Origin: Croceivirga sp.
Lineage (GTDB): Bacteria; Bacteroidota; Bacteroidia; Flavobacteriales; Flavobacteriaceae
Assembly (NCBI GenBank): GCA_028284285.1
Contig: JANQSA010000072.1
Span: 62,001-126,000 of the forward strand
Length of the DNA stretch: 64,000 nucleotides
Direction of reading: 5' to 3'
In this document: positions 34,422 to 43,811 of the stretch, one piece after another
Layout of the letters: every line of letters begins with the position of its first letter
Position numbering within the stretch: the stretch's first letter is position 1
Made by a program: the position numbers and the translations under genes
Notes under the pieces: model-generated
Told to the model about the DNA's origin: nothing
What the model saw: the letters and a program-made list of their open reading frames with translations, nothing else
Database searches by the model: none

Positions 34422-34856
34422 TTAAGGAGACACCCTTAACCAAGTCTGTGTGCGGTAGAAAAAGGCGATATACCCCCTTACTTTAAGTCTATCCGAATCC
34501 TCCGGATCCAACCATACTTTCCCTTTCACCGTAAGTCCTTTTACCGGATCAGTCAACTTTTTCCCCTTGTAAAATCCTTCTTCGTCCTCAGAAAAACCAT
34601 CAATTATGGGTAGCCCGAGGATAGGCTGATCTTTTAGCTTGCCATCACATTTTGTACAGCGGGCATTTTTCCGGTCTTTATTTAAAATCTCTACAACCTT
34701 CCCAAAAATCTTTCCTTCTTCCTGGAAAATCTCCACTATGGCTTTGGTTTCTCCGGTTTCGTCATCCACAGTCCTCCATTTACCAATTACCGATTGTGCT
34801 GTAATAGCCTGATTTCCAAAAATTAAAAATCCAAGTATAAAAATCACTCTGTTCAT
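34422..34856 (-). CDS. DUF2147 exported protein
   Basis: A 144-residue protein with a signal peptide (FILGFLIFGNQAITAQS) and a DUF2147 beta-barrel-like body: VIGKWRTVDDETGETKAIVEI, followed by LNKDRKNARCTKCDG, with CTKC typical of the family, then GKKLTDPVKGLTVKGKVWL. Function unknown; likely periplasmic or surface. Overlaps the YihY gene by 4 nt and lies 4 nt upstream of priA. Confidence 0.85.
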   Translation of the reverse strand: MNRVIFILGFLIFGNQAITAQSVIGKWRTVDDETGETKAIVEIFQEEGKIFGKVVEILNKDRKNARCTKCDGKLKDQPILGLPIIDGFSEDEEGFYKGKKLTDPVKGLTVKGKVWLDPEDSDRLKVRGYIAFFYRTQTWLRVSP

Positions 34857-35827
34857 TCTTCACGTTTTTGTTTCACATTTTTCTTTAATGAATACAGGGT
34901 AGCATTAAGCTCAAAACCCAAAAGTAAAATATTCGCGTTCAACCAAATAAATACCATCAATATCAAAAGCCCTCCCAAAGCGCCATACAATTCATTGTAA
35001 CGGGCAAATTTTTCCACATAAAATCCAAATAGATAAGAGGTGAGCAAAAATAATACCGTAGTTACCAGAGCGCCCACAGAAAAGAATTTGACCTTTCTTC
35101 CTTCTGCTGTACCGAAGTAATACAAAATTGCGGTGGTTAAATAGGACAACAACATAAAGAACAGTACTTTGGCCAATTGTACGCCAAAAGCATCCCCTTT
35201 TTCAACATCGTAACCAAAGGTTTTTCCGAAATATTCGTTGGTTTCTGCGATATAAAATTCAAAATATACAAAGGCTACGGCACCCGCAATAAGCAGCACA
35301 GAAAGGATAAGCCCTACCATGAGTGCATAGGCGTATTGGCGTATAAAATTCCGGGTTAACTCTACATGGTAGGAATACTCAAAGGCGCTAAAAATGGAAT
35401 TCACCCCATTGGCTACCAGAAAAATAGAAAGTCCAAAAGCAGAGGAAAGTAATCCACCCTGTTTCTGATCCTTTATTTGTTGATAGATCTCTCCAAAATA
35501 ATCGCCGGTTGCCGTAGGTAAAAAGGACTCTAAAAAGAGCAAAAACTGGGTGTCAAAGTTGGCATTGCCCACCCGCACATACGGAATAACAAAGGGAATA
35601 AGGGTAACCAGAAAAATCAACAACGGAAAAAGCGCCAGAAAAACGCTAAAAGCAATAGCACTGGCCCTGCTGGAAAGCGCACCCTCTATGATGCCAACAA
35701 TATAAATTTCAGAAAGATCATACACGGAAAGCCCTTCAAATCCCGGAAGTTTAATTTTTTTTAACAGCCGTACGCCCCAGTTGATGACAGGGATTTTTTC
35801 CAGTTTTTCCTCAATCTCACGCGACAT
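34853..35827 (-). CDS. YihY/virulence factor BrkB family membrane protein
   Basis: A 324-residue inner-membrane protein with six predicted helices. Diagnostic stretches are SRASAIAFSVFLALFPLLIFLVTL (in segments), GLLSSAFGLSIFLVANGVNSIFSAF and YGALGGLLILMVFIWLNANILLLG near the C-terminus. Family members were once called ribonuclease BN, a name now rejected. Function unknown. The start abuts the stop of nadC; the 3' end overlaps the DUF2147 gene. Confidence 0.9.
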   Translation of the reverse strand: MSREIEEKLEKIPVINWGVRLLKKIKLPGFEGLSVYDLSEIYIVGIIEGALSSRASAIAFSVFLALFPLLIFLVTLIPFVIPYVRVGNANFDTQFLLFLESFLPTATGDYFGEIYQQIKDQKQGGLLSSAFGLSIFLVANGVNSIFSAFEYSYHVELTRNFIRQYAYALMVGLILSVLLIAGAVAFVYFEFYIAETNEYFGKTFGYDVEKGDAFGVQLAKVLFFMLLSYLTTAILYYFGTAEGRKVKFFSVGALVTTVLFLLTSYLFGFYVEKFARYNELYGALGGLLILMVFIWLNANILLLGFELNATLYSLKKNVKQKREE

Positions 35828-36685
35828 CTAAACCGCTTTTAAGCTTAAATCCATATTGTGGACCGAATGGGTCAAGGCTCCGGAGGAAATATAATCTACA
35901 CCACATTCGGCATATTTTCGCAGGGTCTCTTCGTTAATACCCCCGGAGGATTCCGTAAGACACCGGCTTCCGATAAGGGCCACCGCCTTTTTGGTATCTT
36001 CATAGTTAAAATTATCCAGCAAAATACGATAGATACCCTCCGATCTCAAAATTTCTTCGACCTCAACAAGATTCCTGGCTTCCACTATGATCTTTAACTC
36101 CTTTTCTTTTTCCGCCAAATATTCCTTGGTTAACCGGATGGCTTTGGTAATTCCACCGGCAAAATCAATATGATTATCCTTTAGCATGATCATATCGTAC
36201 AAGGCAAATCTATGGTTTTCACCACCCCCAATTTTTACCCCCCATTTTTCCAGGGCACGGATACCGGGAGTGGTTTTCCGGGTATCCAGGATTTTTGTCC
36301 CGGTCCCTTCCAGCAATTTTACAAAATGCGCCGTTTTGGTGGCTATAGCACTCATGCGTTGCATAGCATTAAGTACTAATCGTTCCGCTTTCAAAATACT
36401 TAACGAACTTCCTGCGACAAAAAATGCTACGTCACCATGGGTTACCTGTGCCCCATCATTTAATTGTACTTCCACGGTTACGGCCGGGTCTACATAGTGA
36501 AACACCTGTTGGGCAAATTCTACCCCTGCCAGTACCCCCTTGTCCTTCACAAGAAGTTGGGCTTTGCCTTTAGCGGTTTCAGGAATACAGGCCAGTGAGC
36601 TGTGGTCACCATCACCTACGTCTTCCCGAATGGCATTAGAAATGATTAGATGTAATTCCTTTTGAAACTGATCCTCTGAAATCAT
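35828..36685 (-). CDS. nadC: Nicotinate-nucleotide pyrophosphorylase (carboxylating)
   Basis: A 285-residue quinolinate phosphoribosyltransferase, which makes nicotinate mononucleotide in de novo NAD synthesis. Conserved LDTRKTTPGIRALEKWGVKIGGG (phosphate and quinolinate binding), HRFALYDMIMLKDNHI and SGALTHS are intact. It is the first gene of the leftward nadC-yihY-DUF2147 group, adjacent without gaps. nadA and nadB are not in the window. Confidence 0.96.
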   Translation of the reverse strand: MISEDQFQKELHLIISNAIREDVGDGDHSSLACIPETAKGKAQLLVKDKGVLAGVEFAQQVFHYVDPAVTVEVQLNDGAQVTHGDVAFFVAGSSLSILKAERLVLNAMQRMSAIATKTAHFVKLLEGTGTKILDTRKTTPGIRALEKWGVKIGGGENHRFALYDMIMLKDNHIDFAGGITKAIRLTKEYLAEKEKELKIIVEARNLVEVEEILRSEGIYRILLDNFNYEDTKKAVALIGSRCLTESSGGINEETLRKYAECGVDYISSGALTHSVHNMDLSLKAV

Positions 36686-36866
36686 ACCATGGTAGTTTGG
36701 AGCGAAAATACTAAAAACCCTATCGAAAAATCATCACGAAGTCGTAAGATCAGGCAACCTAAATTTGTCCGCTCTTATCCTGCTATTACCCCACTCCAGC
36801 GTTTTTGCATAGGTCTTTACTACGGTTTGTTGGATATTCATACCTGTTAATCAAAAAACGAACAGT

Positions 36867-37958
36867 ATGATACTCAAAATGAGAAGAATTTATTTTTATT
36901 GCTTCACGTTGGCTTCCATGCTACACTTTTTATCTGTATTTAGCCAAAGCACTACTTCGGAAACCATAGTAAGTCTTTCAGGAAAAGAAATAGCGGTTGA
37001 TACGATGGAACAATTCATTACAGCGCAAATGCACGGACTAAAAGTTCCCGGGATGTCTTTTGCACTTATCAATGATGGTCTAGTGACATTCCATAAGGTC
37101 TATGGCTATGCCGATAATGAAAATGTTAAGCCAGTAACCAAATCTACCATTTTCGAGGGAGCTTCCTTGTCCAAGCCGCTATTCGCATATTTTTTAATGA
37201 TGTATGTAGAAGAGGGGTTGCTGGATCTCGATGAACCACTTTATCGTTATTTGCCCTATGAGGACATCGCCTATGACGAAAGATATAAGCAAATTACTGC
37301 TCGTATGGTCCTTTCTCACACCACGGGTTTTCCCAATTGGAGAACAGATTATGAGGACAAAAAGCTTTTTATTCAATTTGAACCGGGAACGGCATTTCAT
37401 TACTCTGGAGAAGGATATCAATACCTGGCAAAAGTTTTGATGCATTTACTACAAACGGACAACGCCGGCCTGGAGATAAAGTTTCAGGAAAAGGTGGCAC
37501 GTCCTCTTGGTTTGGAATACACCAAATACATTCAAGATAATTATACCATTTCCCATAAAGCTCTCGGGTATAAGGATTCCATGCCTGTCCAACAAAATAA
37601 TGATCACAAATTTGGTGCAGCTTATTCCGTTCATTCCGAAGCAGGAGATTTTGCGAAATGGGTAATAGCGCTTTTGGAAAGAAAGGGATTATCCCAAAGT
37701 AGTTTTGATGAATTATTCAAAACACAGGTCACCCTGCCGGAAGAACACCCCCAGCGGGAGGCAGGAGTCACTTCTTGGACATTGGGCTTCGCCAAAGCAG
37801 AGTTCCCTTTCGGAAACGCTCTAGGACACGGGGGCAACAATTATGGTTACACCAGTCTCTTTGCTATTGTCCCTGAAAAAAAATGGGGCTGTGTTATATT
37901 TACAAATGCGAATCAATCTCCCTTTCCCCTCCTGCTTTTACAATATCTCATGTATTAG
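36867..37958 (+). CDS. Serine beta-lactamase-like hydrolase (class C/esterase fold)
   Basis: A 363-residue exported serine hydrolase of the beta-lactamase/transpeptidase-like Pfam family. There is a signal peptide (YFYCFTLASMLHFLSVFSQ). The S-x-x-K motif is SLSK at residues 100-103; a Y-x-x motif is YSG in FHYSGEGYQYL; a late HGGNNYG takes the place of the KTG box. Such enzymes include peptidases and esterases as well as true beta-lactamases, so resistance should not be assumed. A LytS-type kinase gene follows after 40 nt. Confidence 0.87.
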   Translation: MILKMRRIYFYCFTLASMLHFLSVFSQSTTSETIVSLSGKEIAVDTMEQFITAQMHGLKVPGMSFALINDGLVTFHKVYGYADNENVKPVTKSTIFEGASLSKPLFAYFLMMYVEEGLLDLDEPLYRYLPYEDIAYDERYKQITARMVLSHTTGFPNWRTDYEDKKLFIQFEPGTAFHYSGEGYQYLAKVLMHLLQTDNAGLEIKFQEKVARPLGLEYTKYIQDNYTISHKALGYKDSMPVQQNNDHKFGAAYSVHSEAGDFAKWVIALLERKGLSQSSFDELFKTQVTLPEEHPQREAGVTSWTLGFAKAEFPFGNALGHGGNNYGYTSLFAIVPEKKWGCVIFTNANQSPFPLLLLQYLMY

Positions 37959-37998
37959 TCCGAACGAATATTGAACGTAAAACCGTATCTATGTAGTC

Positions 37999-39012
37999 GT
38001 GGACAGCTTTAAATTCAATACATCGGATTACCTGCTAATGAGATTTTACTTTGGAGTATCCGCTCTATGGCTACTTTTCCGCTACGATGTTGAAGAATAC
38101 GGGCAGTTTCAAATGATAACCGGTGTAATAGGAGCACTAGTTAAAACTGGCATACTATTGTTTGTAATGATTGGGCTTATTCAAAAGTATCTCGCTTTAA
38201 AAAAGAACTACCTTCTCTTTTTCGTACTAACCTTTATAGGCTTAGGATTTGTAGGATTTCTTGATCTACTTCGGGACTATTACACTGCGGATCCGAAATG
38301 GGAATGGAACTCTTCTTTTGGGGTCATAACCGTAGATATATTTTACCGTACCATACCTGATGTTGCCCTTCCACTCGGATTGATCCTTGGAAAAAAATAC
38401 TACGAAGATCAGATAAAGAACATTCAAATTGCCAATGCCAATAAAGAGCTAGAACTAAAGGTACTACGGTCTCAATATGACCCTCATTTTTTATATAATA
38501 GCCTAAATACTATAGACGCCATTATCGATTATTCCCCAAAACATAAAGTAAAGGAATATGTATCGCATTTGGCCGCTTTGTATCGTTATCTCATACAACA
38601 TCGTAATATGGATGTGATCTCCCTGGAAGAGGAACTGCGGTTGGCTAAACACTATTTTTATTTGATAAGAACTCGTTTTGAAGGGGATTACGAGTTTATC
38701 CTACGGAATCGTATGTTTAAAAAAGAAAAATATTTGCCTAACGGTGCACTACTAACTATTTTGGAAAATGTGGTTACCCACAATAAAGCAATCGAAAATA
38801 GCACAATTGCTACGCAAATAGAGGTTCTGAATGACCATATCTTGATCTGCAACAATAAGGGAAGCATTAACCTTAAAAAAGTAGCGTCCTCCGGCACAGG
38901 TTTGGATAATTTAAATAAGAGATACCATTTGCTTAGCGAGAAACAACTCGAGATCAGAGAGAGCGACAAGACCTTTTCTGTGATGTTGCCCTTACTGGAC
39001 CTAGTACATTAA
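37999..39012 (+). CDS. LytS-type sensor histidine kinase
   Basis: A 337-residue kinase with four to five hydrophobic helices in the first 145 residues, then a His_kinase domain. The phospho-accepting His lies in QYDPHFLYNSLN; this group usually has N-PHFLFN, so Asp for Asn is a mild divergence. A short HATPase domain has the N-box ILENVVTHNKA and a final GTGLDNLNKRY. Start is GTG at 37999. The LytTR regulator starts 2 nt downstream, so the two form a cognate pair. Confidence 0.9.
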   Translation: MDSFKFNTSDYLLMRFYFGVSALWLLFRYDVEEYGQFQMITGVIGALVKTGILLFVMIGLIQKYLALKKNYLLFFVLTFIGLGFVGFLDLLRDYYTADPKWEWNSSFGVITVDIFYRTIPDVALPLGLILGKKYYEDQIKNIQIANANKELELKVLRSQYDPHFLYNSLNTIDAIIDYSPKHKVKEYVSHLAALYRYLIQHRNMDVISLEEELRLAKHYFYLIRTRFEGDYEFILRNRMFKKEKYLPNGALLTILENVVTHNKAIENSTIATQIEVLNDHILICNNKGSINLKKVASSGTGLDNLNKRYHLLSEKQLEIRESDKTFSVMLPLLDLVH

Positions 39013-39014
39013 CC

Positions 39015-39773
39015 ATGAATATTTTAATCCTTGAGGATGAAGTACCCGCTGCGAAAAAAGTAGCCGCTTATCTCGAAGAATTTTTTTCGGGTAAGGTGAA
39101 AATCGATATTGTCAGATCTGTTGCTGACGGTATTAAACTTCTTTCCGGAAGCCCTGCCTATGACTTAATTCTCTCAGATATCCAACTGTTGGACGGTACC
39201 GCTTTCCAAATATTCCAATGCGTAACCACCAAAACCCCAATCGTATTCTGTACAGCTTACCATGAACACTTACTACAAGCCTTTCAAACAAATGGGATTG
39301 CCTATATTCTAAAACCGTATTCCTATTCCGAATTTGAAAATGCTTTAAAAAAATACCAAGACCTGTTTCCGTATAAACCATATGAACATGAGCTTTTTGA
39401 ACGTTTAACAGAAACACTTGAATCCTATGGAAAAAATTATCGTAGCAGATTCGCACTAAAAAAAAGAGGGGGAATAAAACTGTTAGAGACAAAGGATATC
39501 GCAGTAATACAGGCAAATGGGGATTTCTGTAAACTCACTGATTTCAAAGGCCAATTACATGCTGTTACCAAAAGCATAGGAGTTATTACTAATGAACTTG
39601 ATCCCAAAGGTTTTTTTAGGATAAACCGAAGTCAGATCATTAATATTGCGCATATAGATTGTATTACTCCTTACTCAAAAAATCGATTGGCCATCAAAGT
39701 CAAGGGTAGCGCAGAGGTATTCATTACCAGTACGGCCACCACTAAGAATTTCAGAATTTGGCTTGAGCAATAG
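39015..39773 (+). CDS. LytTR-family response regulator
   Basis: A 252-residue regulator, partner of the preceding kinase. The receiver domain starts MNILILEDEVPAAK, with the phospho-acceptor Asp in LILSDIQLLDG and Lys in YILKPYSYSEF. The LytTR domain is in the C-terminal 100 residues (IAVIQANGDFCKLTD, FFRINRSQIINIAHID). It lies 2 nt after the kinase and 22 nt before rlmH. Confidence 0.93.
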   Translation: MNILILEDEVPAAKKVAAYLEEFFSGKVKIDIVRSVADGIKLLSGSPAYDLILSDIQLLDGTAFQIFQCVTTKTPIVFCTAYHEHLLQAFQTNGIAYILKPYSYSEFENALKKYQDLFPYKPYEHELFERLTETLESYGKNYRSRFALKKRGGIKLLETKDIAVIQANGDFCKLTDFKGQLHAVTKSIGVITNELDPKGFFRINRSQIINIAHIDCITPYSKNRLAIKVKGSAEVFITSTATTKNFRIWLEQ

Positions 39774-39795
39774 CAATTGAAACGGATTTGTATTT

Positions 39796-40269
39796 ATGAC
39801 GATAAGACTTTTAGTTGTAGGAAAAACGGATAGCGCTGAATTGAGTACGCTTTTTGGAAAGTATGAAAATAGGTTAAGACGATATGTCCGTTTTGAGTTT
39901 GAAATATTACCAGATCTCAAGAACAGAAAAGTGCTTACAAAAGAAGATCAAAAGGAGAAGGAAGGGCAACTGTTACTAAATCAAATAAAACCATCAGATT
40001 TCGTAGTTGCTTTTGATGAAAAAGGAAAACAATTTTCCTCTAAAGAATTTTCGAACTACCTTCAAAAAAGAATGAATAGCGGAATCAAAAACCTGATTTT
40101 TGTAGTGGGCGGACCCTACGGCTTCAGCCAACCGATGTATGATCGCTGTAATGCTACTCTTAGCCTTTCTAAAATGACTTTCTCACATCAAATGGTTCGG
40201 CTTTTTGCGGTAGAACAGTTGTACAGGGCTTTTACGATTTTGCGGAATGAGCCATATCATCATGAGTGA
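39796..40269 (+). CDS. rlmH: 23S rRNA (pseudouridine(1915)-N(3))-methyltransferase RlmH
   Basis: A 157-residue SPOUT methyltransferase that modifies helix 69 of 23S rRNA. The knot region is unmistakable: VVGGPYGFSQPMY and MTFSHQMVRLFAVEQLYRAF. Normal length. Its last 38 nt overlap the convergent PilJ-domain gene. Confidence 0.97.
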   Translation: MTIRLLVVGKTDSAELSTLFGKYENRLRRYVRFEFEILPDLKNRKVLTKEDQKEKEGQLLLNQIKPSDFVVAFDEKGKQFSSKEFSNYLQKRMNSGIKNLIFVVGGPYGFSQPMYDRCNATLSLSKMTFSHQMVRLFAVEQLYRAFTILRNEPYHHE

Positions 40270-41161
40270 TCTCTTCAGTTGACACCAACCCGTACTTTTC
40301 AAGTAGTTCTTCTACTTTTCGTATCACTTTGAAATGCGATAACCGCATACGTTCGCTTTTCTTTAAAGCCTTGACCATGTTTTCAGAAACGTTGTTCAGT
40401 TGATCCAATTCTTCAGATATAAAGGTTATGATCTCTTCTCTTCGCTGATTATTTTTTTCCACATTTAAAACGTACTGCAGATCCTTTATATTCTTCATGT
40501 GAGAAGCAAAAGCATGGGATTGGTGCCATGCGATCTCCGCCAGTTTCTTCTTTTGATTCATGATGCGATTGATAATTGGATTCACAATGAAGAAAATCTC
40601 GAAAAGCACAATGAAAACCGAAAATATGGCCAACTCTAACTCTATAATTCGCATAGTCTTAATGTCCTGTTCGGATTTTTTTTGAAACTGTAGCACAATT
40701 TCATCCATGATCTCCAAAAAGCGATCTACGCGGTATCGAAGGTCATTAAAGGCCACTTGATCAATTTTACGTACATCGGAGAGGTTGGACTGCAACCATA
40801 CGACATAAGGGTGAAGCTTCCTGAAATTTTTGGCAATATCTTCGTTGGTCAAAGGATCAATATCCAGATTTTCGCTGCCCTCTTGAAGAATGGTGTTCAT
40901 CTGAACCAACTTATTTAAGGTAAGTTTCAGTTCGGCAAAATCGCAGTTATGGAATCTGCAGGAATAGGTTTCATTCAACAAACGTTGGCTGAGTGTACGT
41001 TGCATACCTGCAAGGTTGACCACCATTGCCGTATTACGTTGTTTGTCCAGAGAGTATTGGATGATGGTTTGTATGGCTATAGTCAACAGGATGATTGATA
41101 CCACCAACAAATAATATGCCCTGAACCCTTTTTTAAAGATGGTTACCTTGCCTATTTTCAA
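40232..41161 (-). CDS. Membrane protein with PilJ/NarX-type sensor domain
   Basis: A 309-residue protein with two transmembrane helices (YYLLVVSIILLTIAIQTII and ELAIFSVFIVLFEIFFIV) that bracket a periplasmic four-helix domain. The signature NLAGMQRTLSQRLLNETY matches the P-box region of nitrate/nitrite sensors and the PilJ N-terminal domain. The cytoplasmic part is a coiled coil (QVLNVEKNNQ-type and ELDQLNNVSENMVKALKK) without kinase, cyclase or MCP signaling motifs. A stand-alone sensor of this form must act through a partner; function not known. Confidence 0.75.
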   Translation of the reverse strand: MKIGKVTIFKKGFRAYYLLVVSIILLTIAIQTIIQYSLDKQRNTAMVVNLAGMQRTLSQRLLNETYSCRFHNCDFAELKLTLNKLVQMNTILQEGSENLDIDPLTNEDIAKNFRKLHPYVVWLQSNLSDVRKIDQVAFNDLRYRVDRFLEIMDEIVLQFQKKSEQDIKTMRIIELELAIFSVFIVLFEIFFIVNPIINRIMNQKKKLAEIAWHQSHAFASHMKNIKDLQYVLNVEKNNQRREEIITFISEELDQLNNVSENMVKALKKSERMRLSHFKVIRKVEELLEKYGLVSTEEITHDDMAHSAKS

Positions 41162-41284
41162 CTACAAACATTTTAAATAAGAAATTACTTACAATGTAGG
41201 CAGAAAAAAGAAGGATAGCTCAAAAATGTTGTGAAATGGAAATGAGCGCTTGTGAAACGATTATGGTAGTATTTCTGCAATTTG

Positions 41285-43183
41285 TTAGTAGAGCACTCTA
41301 AACTTTATAGTGTGTTCTACATTTTTCAAAGCTTTCGTCACTTCTTTATTATACTCTTTGTCCAAATCCGTAATTACATACCCCACATCGGAATCGGTAG
41401 ACAGATATTGCCCCATAATGTTCATCTCGAACTTGGCCAGCACTTCATTAATATGAGCCATTACCCCGGGCACATTTCTGTGAATATGTAAAAAACGATG
41501 AGATTCATTTTGTTTGGGTAAACGAATGTTAGGGAAATTAACGGCATCTACTGTATTTCCGGAATTGATATAGTCCATGATCTTGTTAGGCACAAAATCT
41601 GCAATATCCCGTTGGGCTTCCTGAGTGCTTCCTCCTACATGTGGAGTTAAAATTACGTTGTCCAATCCTCTCAACTCCGTATGGAAATCCCCATTGCTTC
41701 TGGGTTCTTCCGGATACACATCAATAGCAGCCCCGCCTAACTTTTTGGTTTTAATCGCCTCTACCAACGCATCAATATCTACCACAAAACCACGCGAAAG
41801 ATTGATTAACATGGCGCCATCCCGCATCTGCCTGATTTCATTTTCGCCAATAAAATTCCTATTTGCCTTATTATCGTCCACATGAAGCGTGACCACATCA
41901 GAAACCGATAGTAATTCCTCCAAGGTAGTACATTTGGTAGCGTTGCCCAATGCCAGTTGGTCTGCTACATCATAGTAAAAAACACGCATACCGATAGATT
42001 CGGCAAGAACGGAAAGCTGTTTGCCAATATTGCCATACCCCACTATACCCAGATTTTTCCCTCTTACTTCATGAGAATCCAAAGCTGTCTTAAACCATTT
42101 CCCCTGATGTATTTCCGTACTTCTCGTAAAGACACTGCGCTTAAGCATTATGATTTGCCCTATAGCCAGTTCTACTACAGACCTCGTATTGCTATACGGG
42201 GCATTAAAGACAGCTACCCCCTTCTTCTTTGCGGCATTCAGGTCTATTTGCGTAGTGCCGATACAAAAAGCGCCAATGACCAATAAGCGGTCGGCAGCCT
42301 GCAACACTTTTTGTGTTACCTGTGTTTTGGAACGGATCCCTAAAACATGAATCCCCTTAATCTTTTCAATAAGCTCCTCTTCCGGAAGACTATGCTTCAC
42401 CAGTTCCACTGAAAAACCATCGTTGGATAAATTGTCAAAGGCCGCAGGATGCACATTTTCCAGTAGGAGAATTTTAATCCTGTTCTTGGGGTAGGATATT
42501 TTTCTGGGTAAATCGTTCACAAATAAAAATTCGTTTAAGTTAGGGGCAATGTGATCCGCGGCGTTAGCCGCCTTCTCACGGTGTATATTTTCGGTATAGG
42601 CAAAAAACTTATCGGCTATTCCCGCTTCCCGCATCACATAATCACTATAACCATCACCTATCACCTGTACTTCCCCTTCCAGCTTCAGTTGTTTTAAGCA
42701 TTCTATTTTACCATTGTGGGAAGATAACACGTTGTTAGCGTCAAAACCTACTATATTTCCACTATTGTCAAAGATAAAGGTATTGGCAAAAACCCGTTCG
42801 GTAGGAATGCCATACTCCGCTACAATCGGATCTATAAATTCCTTGAACCCACAAGAAATCACATAGATGTCCTCTGAATGTGAATGAAAAAACGCCTTGT
42901 TTTCCTTGATTGATTTTGAGATTTTCTTTTGTAATTCGACAATTAGCTCGGGCAGATCATGTTTATGTGCTTTCAAGAGCGCAATCCTTCTTTCCAGAGA
43001 TTCGGTGAATGAAATCTCCCCATCGATTCCCAGGTTAGTAATACGCTGTATTTCAGAAAGCACCTCTTCTCTGTTGGCTTTCCCTTGCAACGTCATTTCG
43101 GCCCATACATCCAACGCTTCCACCTGGGTTAACGTACTGTCAAAATCAAAAACGTATTTTCTGCGGGTCTCTACCATTACCAA
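41285..43183 (-). CDS. serA: Fused phosphoserine phosphatase-like and phosphoglycerate dehydrogenase
   Basis: A 632-residue two-part protein. Residues 1-215 form a HAD phosphatase of the SerB type: DFDST at 13-17, a serine motif in VISCGFKEF and GDGYSDYVM, so the catalytic residues are present. Residues about 230-540 are D-3-phosphoglycerate dehydrogenase: IVGYGNIGKQL nucleotide loop, LINLSRG, VYPEEP, and TPHVGGST with the catalytic His. A C-terminal ACT-like domain (HRNVPGVMAHINEVLAKF) probably binds serine. It would join the first and last steps of serine synthesis; serC is not in the window. Confidence 0.92.
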   Translation of the reverse strand: MVMVETRRKYVFDFDSTLTQVEALDVWAEMTLQGKANREEVLSEIQRITNLGIDGEISFTESLERRIALLKAHKHDLPELIVELQKKISKSIKENKAFFHSHSEDIYVISCGFKEFIDPIVAEYGIPTERVFANTFIFDNSGNIVGFDANNVLSSHNGKIECLKQLKLEGEVQVIGDGYSDYVMREAGIADKFFAYTENIHREKAANAADHIAPNLNEFLFVNDLPRKISYPKNRIKILLLENVHPAAFDNLSNDGFSVELVKHSLPEEELIEKIKGIHVLGIRSKTQVTQKVLQAADRLLVIGAFCIGTTQIDLNAAKKKGVAVFNAPYSNTRSVVELAIGQIIMLKRSVFTRSTEIHQGKWFKTALDSHEVRGKNLGIVGYGNIGKQLSVLAESIGMRVFYYDVADQLALGNATKCTTLEELLSVSDVVTLHVDDNKANRNFIGENEIRQMRDGAMLINLSRGFVVDIDALVEAIKTKKLGGAAIDVYPEEPRSNGDFHTELRGLDNVILTPHVGGSTQEAQRDIADFVPNKIMDYINSGNTVDAVNFPNIRLPKQNESHRFLHIHRNVPGVMAHINEVLAKFEMNIMGQYLSTDSDVGYVITDLDKEYNKEVTKALKNVEHTIKFRVLY

Positions 43184-43321
43184 TAAATTAAAGGGTAAAA
43201 GTAAACATTTCGATCAGGGAAGGGGGGTCTTGTTCAAAAAAAGGGGTTACGGTTAATAAAATACCATCTCCTCTTGAAAATCTTCTTTTTTTTCCCCGAT
43301 AAAATTGTCAATTCCTAAAAA
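43184..43321. other. Intergenic stretch with no recognised feature
   Basis: This short non-coding region lies between the fused serine gene and a methyltransferase gene. The minus-strand TACTTTTA near 43205 is one mismatch from the -7 consensus and could serve the serine gene. Nothing else stands out. Confidence 0.3.
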
Positions 43322-43774
43322 TCAAAACCAACGTCTAACCGCTTTGCAGTACCACTGGTATTGCTTTCCAAATTTCTTTTGAAGGGCCTCCTCTTCATAT
43401 CGTATTTGAAAGTGGTTCATATAATACACAAAACCTGCAGCCAGAAGTGTATTGAAGGCATTACCTAAATGTAATCCCCATGCTATAAGTAGTAATAATA
43501 ACCCCAAATACATTGGGTTTCGGGTATAGCTAAAAATACCTGAAGTGACTAATCTATTGGTCTTGTCGAAACCCAAAGGATCAATTGTGGTTTTCGCTTT
43601 CCAAAATTGAAGGAGGGCAACAAGTGCGACCAAGATACCCAGAATTAAAACAATATACATAAGTAGCTTCCTCCCAAAAAAAACAAACTCACCTACGGGA
43701 AGAAACCTATCCAGCAGGTACATCAGCAGTGCAAAAAGTGCGGTTACGATTGCCGGAGGGATTTTAATCATCAT
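43322..43774 (-). CDS. Isoprenylcysteine carboxyl methyltransferase-like membrane protein
   Basis: A 150-residue membrane protein with four helices. The C-terminal region has the ICMT/PEMT family pattern: GIFSYTRNPMYLGLLLLLIAWGL followed by the RYEEEALQKKFGKQYQWYCKAV segment, read in parts, with conserved Arg-Asn-Pro-Met-Tyr and Glu-Glu. It is likely an S-adenosylmethionine-dependent methyltransferase of lipid or prenyl substrates; the substrate is not known. Start could be Met1 or Met2. Divergent from rdgB. Confidence 0.85.
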   Translation of the reverse strand: MMIKIPPAIVTALFALLMYLLDRFLPVGEFVFFGRKLLMYIVLILGILVALVALLQFWKAKTTIDPLGFDKTNRLVTSGIFSYTRNPMYLGLLLLLIAWGLHLGNAFNTLLAAGFVYYMNHFQIRYEEEALQKKFGKQYQWYCKAVRRWF

Positions 43775-43811
43775 AATTCGAAAATACTATTTTTGAACTA
43801 ATACTTTTCCG

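Noticed and set aside
36867..37958. Antibiotic-resistance beta-lactamase
   Set aside because: The SxxK motif is present but the KTG box is replaced by HGG, as in esterases and peptidases of this fold. There is no resistance context.
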